Shown here piece after piece: positions 1 through 8,937 of a stretch of 64,000 nt of DNA; positions within the stretch are counted from its first letter, which is position 1, and the number at the start of each line of letters is the position of its first letter. A model generated the notes under the pieces. It searched no databases. It was not told where the DNA came from and was given only the letters and a program-made list of their open reading frames with translations. The DNA lies in contig NZ_CP061008.1 of the NCBI RefSeq assembly GCF_014490035.1, positions 2,542,001 to 2,606,000 of the forward strand, written 5' to 3'. The translations under genes and the position numbers were made by a program. The stretch is from Achromobacter xylosoxidans (GTDB lineage Bacteria; Pseudomonadota; Gammaproteobacteria; Burkholderiales; Burkholderiaceae_B).

Positions 1-1569
1 AGCTGGGACCGCTACCGCGCGGAGGCCGACCTGGGCGGTCCGTTGAACGATAGCGGCAGCGTGCGCGGCCGCATCGTCGGCGCCATGGAGGACCGCGGCT
101 ATTTCTATGACGTCGCGGATCAGCAGTCGGCCCTGCTTTACGCCATAGGCGAGGTGGACCTGGGGCCGGACACGGTGCTGTCCGCCGGCCTGCAGACCCA
201 ACGCATCCGCTCTACCACCAACATGGCCGGCGTGCCGCGCTACAAGGACGGCGGCGATATCGGCCTGAAGCGTTCGACCTACCTGGACGTGGCCTGGGAC
301 CGCTTCAACTGGGATACGACGCGCGTGTTCGCGGACCTGGAGCATCGCTTCGGCCAAGGCTGGAGCGCCAAGATCAGCGCCAATTACCTGACTGCGGACA
401 GCAACCTGAAGTACGCAGGCGCCTATGGCGCGATAGACCGCCAGACCGGGCTGGGTTCCTCCTTGATGGGCGCGGCCTACAAGTTCGACAACACGCAGGC
501 CAGCGTGGACGCCTATGTCGGCGGCCCGGTGCAACTGTTCGGCCGGCGCCATGAACTATTGCTGGGCGGCAATGCCCAGCGCACTACGTCCGAGCAATAC
601 AGCGCGGACCTGACGCCCTATCCGAACGTGCCGGTCAACGTCTTCGACTGGGATCCGCACAGCGTGCCCGAGCCTGGCGTGGGGCCATACACCTCGCCCG
701 GCGAAACGCGGCTCAAGCAGCAGGGCGTTTACGGCATGGGCCGCTTTTCGCTGGCCGATCCGGTGACGTTGGTGCTGGGCGGACGCATGAGCTGGTGGAA
801 CCAGAGCGCGCCTCGCGCGCGCCAGCGCATTGATCCGGAGTTCACGCCGTATGGCGGATTGATCGTGGACCTCGACCGTCAGTGGTCGCTATATGGCAGC
901 TATGCGCAGGTCTTCCAGCCGCAGGGCGAGCTGACGCGCGACGGCAAGCCGCTGGATCCCATTACCGGCACCAACTACGAGGCCGGCGTCAAAGGCGAGC
1001 TGGCGGACGGCGCCTTGAACGTGTCGCTGGCCGTGTTTCAGATCCAGCAGAAGAACCGCGCGCAGGAGGACCCCGCCTGGCCGTGCGTGGGCCGCAACTG
1101 CTACTACATCTCGGGCGGGGAAGTGCGCAGCCGCGGCGTCGAGGCCGAAGCCTCCGGCAGCATTACGCCCTATTGGACAGTGGCCGCGGGCTACACCTTC
1201 AACACCAGCAAGTACCTGACGGATTCGGAATCCGGCGGACAGCCGTTCGCGCGCTTCACGCCCAAGCACATCTTCCGCGTATGGACCAACTATGCCTTGC
1301 CCGGCCTGGAGCGGCGGCTGAGCGTGGGCGGCGGGCTGCAAGTGCAGTCGGGCTACTCCACGGTGTCCGGTCCCGTCACGCTGCGCCAGGGCGGCTATGC
1401 GCTGGTGGACCTGCGCATGGCGTACCGGGTGGACAAGCACGTGACCGCGGCGCTCAACGTCAACAACCTGTTCGACCGCGGCTATTACCAGAGCCTGTCG
1501 GGTACGGCCTGGAACAACCGCTACGGCGAGCCCCGCAACGTCATGCTGACCCTGCGCGCCGAATACTGA
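1..1569 (+). CDS. TonB-dependent siderophore receptor, C-terminal part (5' end outside window)
   Basis: The reading frame is open from the first base, so the plug and early barrel lie upstream of the window; the TTG at 43 is internal and is not a start. About 522 residues remain. They are rich in alternating polar/aromatic beta-strands and end in a Tyr after a typical receptor tail (YGEPRNVMLTLRAEY), as in outer-membrane FpvA/FhuE-type ferric-siderophore receptors. The segment with YGSYAQVFQPQG and the NYEAGVKGEL stretch are family hallmarks. A cupin gene and an RhtX/FptX-type inner-membrane permease follow, so the three probably form an iron-siderophore uptake operon. The siderophore cannot be told from the sequence. 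Any Fur box would be upstream and is not visible. Confidence 0.93.
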   Translation, partial: SWDRYRAEADLGGPLNDSGSVRGRIVGAMEDRGYFYDVADQQSALLYAIGEVDLGPDTVLSAGLQTQRIRSTTNMAGVPRYKDGGDIGLKRSTYLDVAWDRFNWDTTRVFADLEHRFGQGWSAKISANYLTADSNLKYAGAYGAIDRQTGLGSSLMGAAYKFDNTQASVDAYVGGPVQLFGRRHELLLGGNAQRTTSEQYSADLTPYPNVPVNVFDWDPHSVPEPGVGPYTSPGETRLKQQGVYGMGRFSLADPVTLVLGGRMSWWNQSAPRARQRIDPEFTPYGGLIVDLDRQWSLYGSYAQVFQPQGELTRDGKPLDPITGTNYEAGVKGELADGALNVSLAVFQIQQKNRAQEDPAWPCVGRNCYYISGGEVRSRGVEAEASGSITPYWTVAAGYTFNTSKYLTDSESGGQPFARFTPKHIFRVWTNYALPGLERRLSVGGGLQVQSGYSTVSGPVTLRQGGYALVDLRMAYRVDKHVTAALNVNNLFDRGYYQSLSGTAWNNRYGEPRNVMLTLRAEY

Positions 1570-1625
1570 TGACCCGCGGCGGGCGCCGTCCGCGCGCGCC
1601 CGCCGGCAACCAGAAGGAGAGATCG

Positions 1626-2060
1626 ATGAGTGCACCCGATACCGGACCGGTGTTCGACTGGCTGGACCACTTCGTGGCGCTGGGGCGCGAGGGCGCCATG
1701 CGCGATGTGGGCCGTTTGCGCCGGCTCGCGCCGCAGGACGAATGGCTGGTCGGCATCAAGGCCGTGGCCAGCGACGCCGACGTGCATGGCGATGTGTGGG
1801 AGCGCCACCCGGCGGGCGATGAAATGCTCTGCGTGTTGGAAGGGCGCGTGGTGGTCACACTGATGGCGGAAGACGGCGCCCAGACCGACATGCTGCTGGA
1901 TACCCGGCGCAGCGCCATCGTGCCGCGCGGCGTGTGGCACCGCCTGCACGTCGCCTGTCCCGGCAAGATCCTGTTCGTGACGCCGGGGCAGGGCAGCGAA
2001 CACCGCCGCGCGGATGCCGCCGCAATCCCGCAGCCCCTCGTCGAAGGAAATCTGAAGTGA
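1626..2060 (+). CDS. Cupin-domain protein between siderophore receptor and permease
   Basis: A protein of 144 residues. The start ATG is preceded by AGAAGGAGAG, a strong ribosome-binding site. A single cupin barrel is visible: GDVWERHPAGDEMLCVLEGR (roughly residues 57-76) gives the first cupin motif with one His and Glu, and IVPRGVWHRLHV gives the second motif with His. This suggests a metal-binding small-molecule or sensory cupin in the cytoplasm. Its stop overlaps the start of the next gene (GTGA), so it is translationally coupled to the permease. A role in siderophore handling is inferred from position only. Confidence 0.8.
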   Translation: MSAPDTGPVFDWLDHFVALGREGAMRDVGRLRRLAPQDEWLVGIKAVASDADVHGDVWERHPAGDEMLCVLEGRVVVTLMAEDGAQTDMLLDTRRSAIVPRGVWHRLHVACPGKILFVTPGQGSEHRRADAAAIPQPLVEGNLK

Positions 2061-3259
2061 ACCGTATTGCAGACGCACGCATGTTCGTGATGATAGGCGC
2101 CTTGTATTTTTCCCAAGGCATACCGCTGGGCGTGGCCATGGAGGCTTTGCCCACGCTGCTGCGCCGCGACGGCGCGGACCTGCACGCGCTGGCCTGGCTG
2201 CCGCTGGTCGGCCTGCCGTGGGTGCTGAAGTTTCTGTGGGCGCCCGTGGTCGACAACCGCTGGACCCGCGCCCTGGGCCGGCGGCGCAGCTGGATCCTGC
2301 CGATGCAGGCCGTGGTCCTGGCCTGCCTGCTGGCGCTGTCTTGGCTGGGCATCGATGCCGCGGCGGCGGCCTGGGTGGTCGCCCTGATGGCGCTGGCGTC
2401 GTTGGCCAGCGCGACGCAGGACATCGCCACTGACGGCCTGACGGCCGAGCGCTTCCAGGGGCAGGATCTGGCGCGCGCCAATGCCGTGCAGGTGGGCGGC
2501 ACCATGGTGGGCTTCTTCTTCGGCGGACCGGGTTGCCTGATGCTGGCGGGCCATATCGGACAGACCGGCGCGCTGCTGACCTTGGCGGCCGTGGTGGCGT
2601 TCAGCCTGCTGCTGGCGGCCGCCTGGCGTGAAACCGAACTGGCCATGTCCGCGGCCAGGCGGCGCGCCACGCTGGGCGCCTTCGTGCGCCGCCCCGGCGC
2701 CTGGGCTCTGGCCGCAGCCGCCTTCCTGTCGGCCATGACCGCGGTGGCGGGCTATGGCCTGTCCAAACTATTCCTGGTGGATGCGGGCTGGGCGGTCGAG
2801 GCCGTGGGGCGCGTCGGCATGGCGGGCGGCGTGGTGACGGTGCTGCTGGGCTGCGGCGGCGGCGCCTGGCTGATCGGCCGGCTGGGCGCGCGCGCGGTGC
2901 TGGCGCTGGGCCTGGCCGCCTCGGGCGCGGCTGCGCTGGCCTGGATGGCGCAGGCCCAGGGCTGGATGCCGGCGCAGACGGGCACGGCCCTGGGCGCGCA
3001 GGCGCTGGGGGCGTTCGGCGCGGGCGCCGCGTCCGTGGCCCTGATGACGCTGGCCATGCGCTTTGCCAGCCGCGGCGAGCAGGCCGGCACCGACATGACC
3101 GCGGTGCAAAGCGCGCGCGACCTGGGCGAGATCCTGACCTCGTCCCTCATGACCGGGCTGGCGGCCCAGGTCGGCTACGTCGGGGGCTTTGCCAGCGGCC
3201 TGCTGGTGGCGGCCGCGACGCTGGCGTTCACGGCCAGGGCGCTGGCGCGCACGGGCTGA
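2057..3259 (+). CDS. RhtX/FptX-family MFS siderophore permease
   Basis: A 400-residue polytopic inner-membrane protein. I chose the GTG at 2057, which overlaps the cupin stop by 4 bases and has GAAGGA 8 bases upstream; the frame stays open upstream but that part lies inside the cupin gene. The N-terminus (MFVMIGALYFSQGIPLG, then LVGLPWVLKFLWAPVVD) matches the RhtX/FptX group, which takes ferric siderophores across the inner membrane without an ABC transporter. About 12 hydrophobic segments are seen. It sits directly after a TonB receptor, which fits a single-permease siderophore route. The exact substrate is unknown. Confidence 0.85.
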   Translation: MNRIADARMFVMIGALYFSQGIPLGVAMEALPTLLRRDGADLHALAWLPLVGLPWVLKFLWAPVVDNRWTRALGRRRSWILPMQAVVLACLLALSWLGIDAAAAAWVVALMALASLASATQDIATDGLTAERFQGQDLARANAVQVGGTMVGFFFGGPGCLMLAGHIGQTGALLTLAAVVAFSLLLAAAWRETELAMSAARRRATLGAFVRRPGAWALAAAAFLSAMTAVAGYGLSKLFLVDAGWAVEAVGRVGMAGGVVTVLLGCGGGAWLIGRLGARAVLALGLAASGAAALAWMAQAQGWMPAQTGTALGAQALGAFGAGAASVALMTLAMRFASRGEQAGTDMTAVQSARDLGEILTSSLMTGLAAQVGYVGGFASGLLVAAATLAFTARALARTG

Positions 3260-3324
3260 TATGGCGATTCTGGCGGTTGCGGCTACACTTGTGCGCCGTT
3301 TTGCTTTCAGCACCAGAATTCCCC

Positions 3325-4578
3325 ATGATTTCCACCGCATGCGGCGTCGACTTCGGCACGTCCAATTCCACCGTCGGCTGGAGCCGCCCCGATCAGCGCG
3401 CGCTCCTCGCCCTGGAAGACGGCAAGACCACCTTGCCCTCTGCCATTTTCTTCCATGACGAAGACGCCGAAGTCAGCTATGGCCGCGCCGCCATCTCCGA
3501 CTATCTCGCGGGCTACGACGGGCGCCTGATGCGCTCGATGAAGAGCCTGCTGGGCAGCTCGCTGATCGACGGTTCGACGGAAGTGCAGGGCCGTTCGATT
3601 CCGTTCCGCGTCCTGCTCACGCGCTTCATCGCCGAACTCAAGCGCCGCGCCGAAACGGCGGCGGGGCGCGGCTTCACGCGCGCGGTGCTCGGCCGGCCGG
3701 TGTTTTTCGTGGACGACAATCCGGCCGCCGACCAGACCGCCCAGGACACTCTGGGCGAGATCGCGCGCAGCGTCGGCTTCACCGATATCGAATTCCAGTT
3801 CGAACCGCTGGCCGCCGCATTCGACTACGAATCGCAGATCGACCGCGAAGAGCTGGTGCTGGTCATCGACATCGGCGGCGGTACTTCCGACTTTTCGCTG
3901 ATCCGCCTGGGGCCCGGCCGCGCCAACAAGGCCGACCGCCGCGAGGACATCCTGGCCTACGGCGGCGTGCACATCGGCGGGGTGGACTTCGACAAGCAGC
4001 TCAGCCTGGCGCACGTGATGCCCATGCTGGGGCTGGGTAGCCAGTTGCGCAGCGGCAAGGACGTGCCGTCCACGCAATACGGCAACCTGGCCTGCTGGCA
4101 CACCATCAACCAGGCCTATACCCGCAAGGCCGCCGAACACTTCGCCTACATCCGCGCCGAAGCCGGCGACCGCGAGAAGATCGATCTGCTGCTGAACCTG
4201 GTCAAACAGCGCGCCGGCCACTGGGTGGCGGTGCAGGTCGAAGAGGCCAAGATAGCGCTGTCGGAGACGCCCGCCGCGCGCATCGACCTGTCGCGCATCG
4301 CGCCGGAGCTGGGCGTGGACGTGACGCGCCCCTCGTTCGATGCCTGCGTGGGCCGCCTGATCGAAAAGGTCGAGACCACGGTGCGCGCGCTGTTGCGCGA
4401 CGCCGGCGTATCGACCGCGGATGTGGACACGGTGTTCTTCACCGGCGGTTCCAGCCGCGTGCCGCGTCTGCGCGAATCCGTCTCGGCCCTGGTGCCGGGC
4501 GCGCGCAGCGTCGAAGGCGATCTGTTCGGCAGCATCGGCGCCGGCCTGGCGCTGGACGCCCGCCGCAAGTTCGGCTGA
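3325..4578 (+). CDS. Hsp70-family protein, YegD-like (ATPase domain only)
   Basis: A 417-residue actin/Hsp70-fold ATPase. The phosphate-1 loop GVDFGTSNSTVG is at residues 7-18, phosphate-2 VIDIGGGTSDF at about 180-190, and the adenosine motif FTGGSSRVPRLR at about 372-383. It is much shorter than DnaK (about 640 residues) and lacks the substrate-binding and lid domains, as is usual for YegD-type proteins. The ATG at 3325 places the first ATPase strand at the N-terminus; the ribosome site is weak. It is convergent with the next LysR gene, with only 5 bases between them. The cellular role of YegD proteins is poorly known. Confidence 0.88.
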   Translation: MISTACGVDFGTSNSTVGWSRPDQRALLALEDGKTTLPSAIFFHDEDAEVSYGRAAISDYLAGYDGRLMRSMKSLLGSSLIDGSTEVQGRSIPFRVLLTRFIAELKRRAETAAGRGFTRAVLGRPVFFVDDNPAADQTAQDTLGEIARSVGFTDIEFQFEPLAAAFDYESQIDREELVLVIDIGGGTSDFSLIRLGPGRANKADRREDILAYGGVHIGGVDFDKQLSLAHVMPMLGLGSQLRSGKDVPSTQYGNLACWHTINQAYTRKAAEHFAYIRAEAGDREKIDLLLNLVKQRAGHWVAVQVEEAKIALSETPAARIDLSRIAPELGVDVTRPSFDACVGRLIEKVETTVRALLRDAGVSTADVDTVFFTGGSSRVPRLRESVSALVPGARSVEGDLFGSIGAGLALDARRKFG

Positions 4579-4583
4579 GCCGC

Positions 4584-5507
4584 TCAGGCGGCCAGCATCG
4601 AGGGTACGCGCGCCGCCAGCGCGTCGATGGCGGCGCGCGTCTTGGACGGCAGATAGCGCGCTTGCGGCCAGACGGCGTGCACCTCTTGCGCGGCCAGGCG
4701 ATCGCCGTGCATCAGCACGTCCAGTTCGCCGGTGCGCACATAGTGCGTCAGCATCCAGCAGGGCAGCCAGGCGAGTCCTGCGCCAGCGATGGCGGCATCC
4801 GCAATGGCTTGCAGGTCGTCCACGCGCAGGCTGGGGCGCGGGCGCAGCTCCAGCTCCTGGCCGTCCGGCCCATTCAGCGCCCAGGCCTTGTCCACGCCGT
4901 TGCGCGTGTAGACGATGGCGGCATGCTGCCGCAGCTCGTCCACGGTGGTTGGACGGCCATGCGCCTGGATGTAGGCGGGCGCGGCCCCTATGCCCATGGT
5001 CTGCATGCCCAGCCTGCGCGCGGCCAGGCTGGCGCTATCGGGCAGTTCGCCCACGCGGATGCCCAGATCGTAGCCTTCCTCGATCAGATCGACGACCCTG
5101 TCGTTGAATGAAATCTCGACCTGCAGCTGCGGATGCGCAAGCGCCAGTTCGCGCAGCACGGGTGCGACGCAATGCCGGCCGAACACCAGCGGCGCGCTGA
5201 CCCGCAGACGCCCCTGGGGCTCGCGGCGGCCGCTGTCCAGCTCGGCCTCGGCGGTTTGCAGTTCGGCCAGCGCGCGCACGCAACGGTCGTAGTAGGCCTG
5301 GCCATCATCGGTCAGGCTTTGCTGGCGGGTGGTGCGGTGGAACAGCCTGGCGCCCAGCCGCGCCTCCAGCCGCGCGATGGACTTGCCCACCGCGGAGCGC
5401 GTGAGGTTCAGGCGTTCCGCCGCCAGCGCGAAGCTGCCGGCTTCCACGGCCTGCACGAAGACTTCGATGCCGCTCAGGCGGTCATACGTGATCGCGGTCG
5501 CCATCAT
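4584..5507 (-). CDS. LysR-family transcriptional regulator
   Basis: A 307-residue protein with an N-terminal winged HTH (residues about 10-67, with AERLNLTRSAVGKSIARLEA as the helix-turn-helix) and a C-terminal substrate-binding-like domain. The composition resembles the CrgA/YhjC-type subgroup. It is transcribed away from the quinone-oxidoreductase-like gene at 5705, and the 197-base region between them carries a GGGAA-N5-TTCCC inverted repeat. It is therefore the likely regulator of that divergent gene; the effector is unknown. Confidence 0.9.
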   Translation of the reverse strand: MMATAITYDRLSGIEVFVQAVEAGSFALAAERLNLTRSAVGKSIARLEARLGARLFHRTTRQQSLTDDGQAYYDRCVRALAELQTAEAELDSGRREPQGRLRVSAPLVFGRHCVAPVLRELALAHPQLQVEISFNDRVVDLIEEGYDLGIRVGELPDSASLAARRLGMQTMGIGAAPAYIQAHGRPTTVDELRQHAAIVYTRNGVDKAWALNGPDGQELELRPRPSLRVDDLQAIADAAIAGAGLAWLPCWMLTHYVRTGELDVLMHGDRLAAQEVHAVWPQARYLPSKTRAAIDALAARVPSMLAA

Positions 5508-5569
5508 GGACTCCCTGTTTGTTATTGGTTCCTATGGCGATCCGATGAAATGAAAAATATTCGCCACTA

Positions 5570-5584
5570 GGGAAATTGATTCCC
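5570..5584. promoter_or_regulatory. Inverted repeat GGGAA-N5-TTCCC, candidate LysR operator
   Basis: A perfect 5-base inverted repeat (GGGAAATTGATTCCC) lies in the AT-richer gap between the divergent LysR (4584-5507) and quinone-oxidoreductase-like (5705) genes, the usual place for a LysR binding site. The assignment is by position; no footprint is known to me. Confidence 0.45.
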
Positions 5585-5704
5585 ATATATCTTATCGGTA
5601 CTTGGCCGCCACGGGTAGCCGTCTCAAGGCAAGAAAGCCTCGAGAGGCTGCAAGCCGAAGGCGCAGCGGGGCGGCCATTCTTGAATCGATACAGGAGAAA
5701 CAAC

Positions 5705-6724
5705 ATGCAGGCATACACCGTCACCAGCGGCAAGGACATCGCTTCGCTGGAGCGCGTTACGCGCCAGCCGCGCAGCCTGGGTCCCTTGGAGCTGCGCGTG
5801 CGCATCAAGGCCGTGTCGCTGAACTATCGCGACCTGATGGTGGCGCGCGGCAATTATCTGAAGGCTGCGGCCGAGCCGGTCATTCCCGCCTCGGATGCTG
5901 CCGGCGAGGTGATCGAGGTAGGGACGGGCGTGACCCGCTTCAAGGTCGGCGACCGCGTCATGGGCGCGTTCATGCCGGATTGGATCGACGGCGAGCCCAC
6001 TCCCGCCACGGTGGCGCTGGCGCCCGGCGCCGCCACCGACGGCCTGCTGTCCACCGAGAGCATTTTTGCCGAGCATGCCCTGGTCGCCACCCCGGCCTCC
6101 TTGAGCGACGAGCAGGCCTCGACCCTGCCTTGCGCCGCCGTCACGGCATGGAACGCGCTGTTCGTCGCCGGACGCGCCAAGGCGGGCCAGACGGCGCTGT
6201 TCCTGGGCACTGGGGGCGTTTCCATCTGGGGCCTGCAACTGGCCAAGGCGGCCGGCATGCGCGCCATCATCACCTCGTCCAGCGCCGACAAGCTGGCCCG
6301 CGCGCGCGAACTGGGCGCGGACCTGACGATCAACTACCGCGAAACGCCGCAATGGCAGGACGAAGTGCTGCGCCTGACCGGCGGCGAGGGCGCGCACGTG
6401 GTGGTGGAAGTGGGCGGCGAAGGCACGCTCGAACGTTCCGTGGCGGCTGCGCGCATGGGCGGCACCATTGCGGTCATCGGCGGCGTCAGCGGCTTCGCAG
6501 CCGTGCCGGTTGCGCCCCTGGCCCTGATCGCGGGCGTCAAGCGGCTGGAAGGCATCTTCGTCGGCAGCCGCAAGATGCTCGAGGACGTGGCGCGTTTCGT
6601 CGACGTGTCGCGCATCGCGCCCGTCATCGACCGCGTCTACCCCTTTGCCGAGGCACGCGAGGCGTTCGAGCACCTGGCGTCGGGCCGGCACTTCGGGAAG
6701 CTCGTCATCCGGGTCGCGGAGTAG
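5705..6724 (+). CDS. NAD(P)-dependent zinc-independent alcohol dehydrogenase / quinone oxidoreductase-like (MDR family)
   Basis: A 339-residue medium-chain dehydrogenase/reductase. The N-terminal GroES-like fold has SLNYRDLMVARGNY and VIPASDAAGEVIEVG. The Rossmann domain has the cofactor loop LFLGTGGVSIWGLQLAK near residues 163-180. The residues that bind catalytic zinc in classical alcohol dehydrogenases (Cys early, the GHE motif) are absent, and ASDAAGEV stands in place of the usual His region, so a quinone-oxidoreductase/enoyl-reductase-like activity is more likely. The ATG at 5705 follows AGGAGAAACA. Regulation is probably by the divergent LysR. The substrate is not inferable. Confidence 0.85.
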   Translation: MQAYTVTSGKDIASLERVTRQPRSLGPLELRVRIKAVSLNYRDLMVARGNYLKAAAEPVIPASDAAGEVIEVGTGVTRFKVGDRVMGAFMPDWIDGEPTPATVALAPGAATDGLLSTESIFAEHALVATPASLSDEQASTLPCAAVTAWNALFVAGRAKAGQTALFLGTGGVSIWGLQLAKAAGMRAIITSSSADKLARARELGADLTINYRETPQWQDEVLRLTGGEGAHVVVEVGGEGTLERSVAAARMGGTIAVIGGVSGFAAVPVAPLALIAGVKRLEGIFVGSRKMLEDVARFVDVSRIAPVIDRVYPFAEAREAFEHLASGRHFGKLVIRVAE

Positions 6725-6817
6725 GCGTCATCGGGGGAGGCGGGCGGCGATGGTAAGCTCGGGCTGCCCGCGCGGACTGGCCATCATCCGCGCGTCCCTT
6801 GAGGTATCCGACCCGCC

Positions 6818-7405
6818 ATGACCCGCAAGCCCGACTCCCATCTCGAAGAAAAACTCGTCGCCAGCGAGGCGCCATACAACGGCGCCTTCCTGAAGATCCG
6901 CCGCGACACGGTCAGCCTGCCCAACGGCAACACGGCCACGCGCGAGTACGTGGTGCATCCGGGCGCGGTGGTGGTGATCCCCCTGCTGGACGATGGCCGG
7001 GTCCTGCTGGAGCGGCAGTTCCGCTATCCCATCGGACGCGTGATGACCGAGTTCCCGGCCGGAAAGCTGGATCCGGGCGAGGATCCGCTGGCCTGCGGCA
7101 AGCGCGAGCTGCTGGAGGAAACCGGCTATGCCGCGGATCAGTGGGCGCATGCGGGGGCGCTGCACCTGGCCATCGCCTATTCCACCGAGATCATCCACAT
7201 CTACTTCGCCCGCGGCCTGCGCGCCGGGCCGCGCCAACTGGACCAGGACGAATTCCTGGATGTGATCAGCGCGGACCCCGCCGAACTGATCGCCGCCTGC
7301 GCCAAGGGCGAGGTCACCGACGCCAAGACGCTGACCTGCGTGCTGTGGATGCAGAACGTGCTGTCCGGCGCCTGGCAGCTGGACTGGCAGGACAACGCGG
7401 GCTGA
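6818..7405 (+). CDS. Nudix hydrolase, ADP-ribose pyrophosphatase type
   Basis: A 195-residue cytoplasmic hydrolase. A full Nudix box starts at Gly82: G-x5-E at 82-88, REL at 96-98, EE at 100-101 and G at 103. The flanking sequence VVHPGAVVVIPLLDDG and QFRYPIGRVMTEFPAGK is typical of NudF/ADP-ribose pyrophosphatases that cleave ADP-ribose to AMP and ribose-5-phosphate. A ferredoxin gene follows after 24 bases, so co-transcription is likely. Substrate specificity within the family is not proven. Confidence 0.88.
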   Translation: MTRKPDSHLEEKLVASEAPYNGAFLKIRRDTVSLPNGNTATREYVVHPGAVVVIPLLDDGRVLLERQFRYPIGRVMTEFPAGKLDPGEDPLACGKRELLEETGYAADQWAHAGALHLAIAYSTEIIHIYFARGLRAGPRQLDQDEFLDVISADPAELIAACAKGEVTDAKTLTCVLWMQNVLSGAWQLDWQDNAG

Positions 7406-7429
7406 GGCCCGCGCGGGATCTGTCCAGCC

Positions 7430-7765
7430 ATGTCCGCTTTTCCCGTTCTGGTGCTGCCAGCCGGCCTGCGCTTCGACGCGCCGGCCGATACCTCCGTGTT
7501 GCTGGCGGCGCAGGCGGCCGGCATCAAGCTGCCCAGCTCGTGCCGCAACGGCACTTGCCGCGCCTGCATGTGCCTGTTGCTGGAAGGCGAAATCTCGTAC
7601 CGCATCGAGTGGCCGGGGCTGTCGCGCGACGAAAAGGAAGAGGGCTGGATCCTGCCCTGCGTGGCGCGGGCGGAATCGGCCCTGGAAATCCAGGCGCCGC
7701 TGGCCGCGCCGATCGAGGCCGCGCCTCAGGCACAGCCGCGCCCGCTCACCGGGGCGCGGCGCTAG
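7430..7765 (+). CDS. 2Fe-2S plant-type ferredoxin
   Basis: A 111-residue protein with the plant-type cluster ligands Cys38, Cys43, Cys46 (C-x4-C-x2-C) and Cys77 (ILPC). It acts as a small cytoplasmic electron carrier. The C-terminal 25 residues are Ala/Pro-rich and look like a disordered tail. The gene follows the Nudix gene closely. Its last 20 bases overlap the end of the convergent hydrophobic-protein gene at 7746. No dedicated oxygenase or reductase adjoins it, so its partner is unknown. Confidence 0.88.
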   Translation: MSAFPVLVLPAGLRFDAPADTSVLLAAQAAGIKLPSSCRNGTCRACMCLLLEGEISYRIEWPGLSRDEKEEGWILPCVARAESALEIQAPLAAPIEAAPQAQPRPLTGARR

Positions 7766-8231
7766 CGCCTGCAATCAGCGCCGCGGCGGCCGTGGCGAGG
7801 CCCATTCCCAGCGCCATGCCGGCAGCCATGCCGCCGAACGGCGCGGCGCCCGCGGCCAGCGCCGCCGCCATGCCCCATTGAGCCCCCGCCAGCATGCCCA
7901 GTCCCATCGCCAGCGCGCAGGCCAGCCGCGCGGCCATGCGGGGCGCGCCCGGCAGCGGCAATAGCGCGGCAATCAGCATGGCTGCGCTGCTGGCGGGCAT
8001 CAGGGCCGCATGGCGCCACGCTTGTTCCAGCAGCCCGCCGGACGCTCCGCACAGGCTGGCCAGCAGCGTCGCCGGCGTGCGCAGCGTGTCCGCCCACAAC
8101 CCCGCGGCCATGGCCGCGGTGCAGGCCAGCCACAGGAAGGCCGCGTCGGAGGCCATGCTGACGGCGCGGCCGGGCTTGCGCCTAGCCGCAGGCGTGGCAG
8201 GCGTGCGCCCGGGCGTCGTCGTAGCGGTCAT
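7746..8231 (-). CDS. Hypothetical Ala/Gly/Met-rich membrane protein
   Basis: I do not recognise a family. The frame encodes up to 161 residues with four or five hydrophobic stretches (for example AAFLWLACTAAMAAGLWA) and very high Ala, Gly and Met. From the ATG at 8231 it overlaps the end of the DUF899 gene by 50 bases; the internal ATG at 8156 (MASDAAFLWLAC) would avoid the overlap and start at the first membrane segment, giving 136 residues. It lies in the same direction as, and just downstream of, the DUF899 gene. It could be a small integral membrane protein, or in part a compositional artefact. Confidence 0.5.
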   Translation of the reverse strand: MTATTTPGRTPATPAARRKPGRAVSMASDAAFLWLACTAAMAAGLWADTLRTPATLLASLCGASGGLLEQAWRHAALMPASSAAMLIAALLPLPGAPRMAARLACALAMGLGMLAGAQWGMAAALAAGAAPFGGMAAGMALGMGLATAAAALIAGASAAPR

Positions 8232-8883
8232 GGTGGCGTACCCAGTCGCCCAGGTTGAAGTGCGGGCCGTTCTCGTTGCGGCCCAGGGGCGCCAATTCCA
8301 GGTAGTTGTAGGCTCCGGCCAGCCTTTCCACGCCGCGCGAGAAGCTTGAGTAGGTGTGGAAGATCTCGCCGTCCGGGTCGCGGAAGAAAGCGCTGGCGCC
8401 GGAGTTTTCCTCCATGCTGCCGTCGGCCTTGGGCACGGAAGCCTGCAGGTCGAAATTGAAGTCGCTGCCTTCGGACGAGTACCAGGGAAACTGCCAGCCC
8501 ATGCGTCGCTTGAATGCCTCCAGCTTGGCGTAGGGGGCTCGTGACACGGCGACCACCGTCACGTCATGCTGGCGCAGGTGCATGATCGCGCTGTCCATGT
8601 GGTCGGCCAGGAACGAGCAGCCCACGCAGCCTTCCTCCCAGTCCGGGCCGAACATGAAGTGGTAGACGATAAGCTGGCTCCTGCCCTGGAACAGTCCGGC
8701 CAGATCCACGGAGCCGGCGGCGCCCTGGAAGCGGTAGGGCTTGTCCACCTTGACCCAGGGCAGGGCCATGCGCTCGCGGGCCAGGGCGTCCTGGGCCCGC
8801 GTCAGTTCTTTTTCGCGCCGCAACAGCGCCTCGCGCGCGATGTCCCATTGCGCTCGGGATACGACGGGGTGATCGGTCTGCAT
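8182..8883 (-). CDS. DUF899 thioredoxin-fold protein
   Basis: A 233-residue protein of the DUF899 family, a thioredoxin-like fold of unknown function. It shows LIVYHFMFGPDWEEGCVGCS with a Cys86-x2-Cys89 pair in the position of a thioredoxin active site, DNA-independent conserved blocks such as VAVSRAPYAKLEAFKRRMGW, and FRDPDGEIFHTYSSFSRG. The C-terminus (HACHACG) adds a His/Cys cluster. It precedes, on the same strand, the small membrane protein, and follows the ArsR/SRPBCC pair. DUF899 genes often lie near such ArsR/AHSA1 pairs; the biochemical role is unknown. Confidence 0.85.
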   Translation of the reverse strand: MQTDHPVVSRAQWDIAREALLRREKELTRAQDALARERMALPWVKVDKPYRFQGAAGSVDLAGLFQGRSQLIVYHFMFGPDWEEGCVGCSFLADHMDSAIMHLRQHDVTVVAVSRAPYAKLEAFKRRMGWQFPWYSSEGSDFNFDLQASVPKADGSMEENSGASAFFRDPDGEIFHTYSSFSRGVERLAGAYNYLELAPLGRNENGPHFNLGDWVRHHDRYDDARAHACHACG

Positions 8884-8937
8884 CGTGTGTCTCCTTGGAT
8901 CGGGCCGGCAGGCCCGGATAGGGCGAACGGCAGGGAT

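Noticed and set aside
43..45. TTG near the left edge as a start codon for the TonB receptor
   Set aside because: The frame is open to base 1 and the chain is a receptor barrel fragment, so the real start is outside the window.
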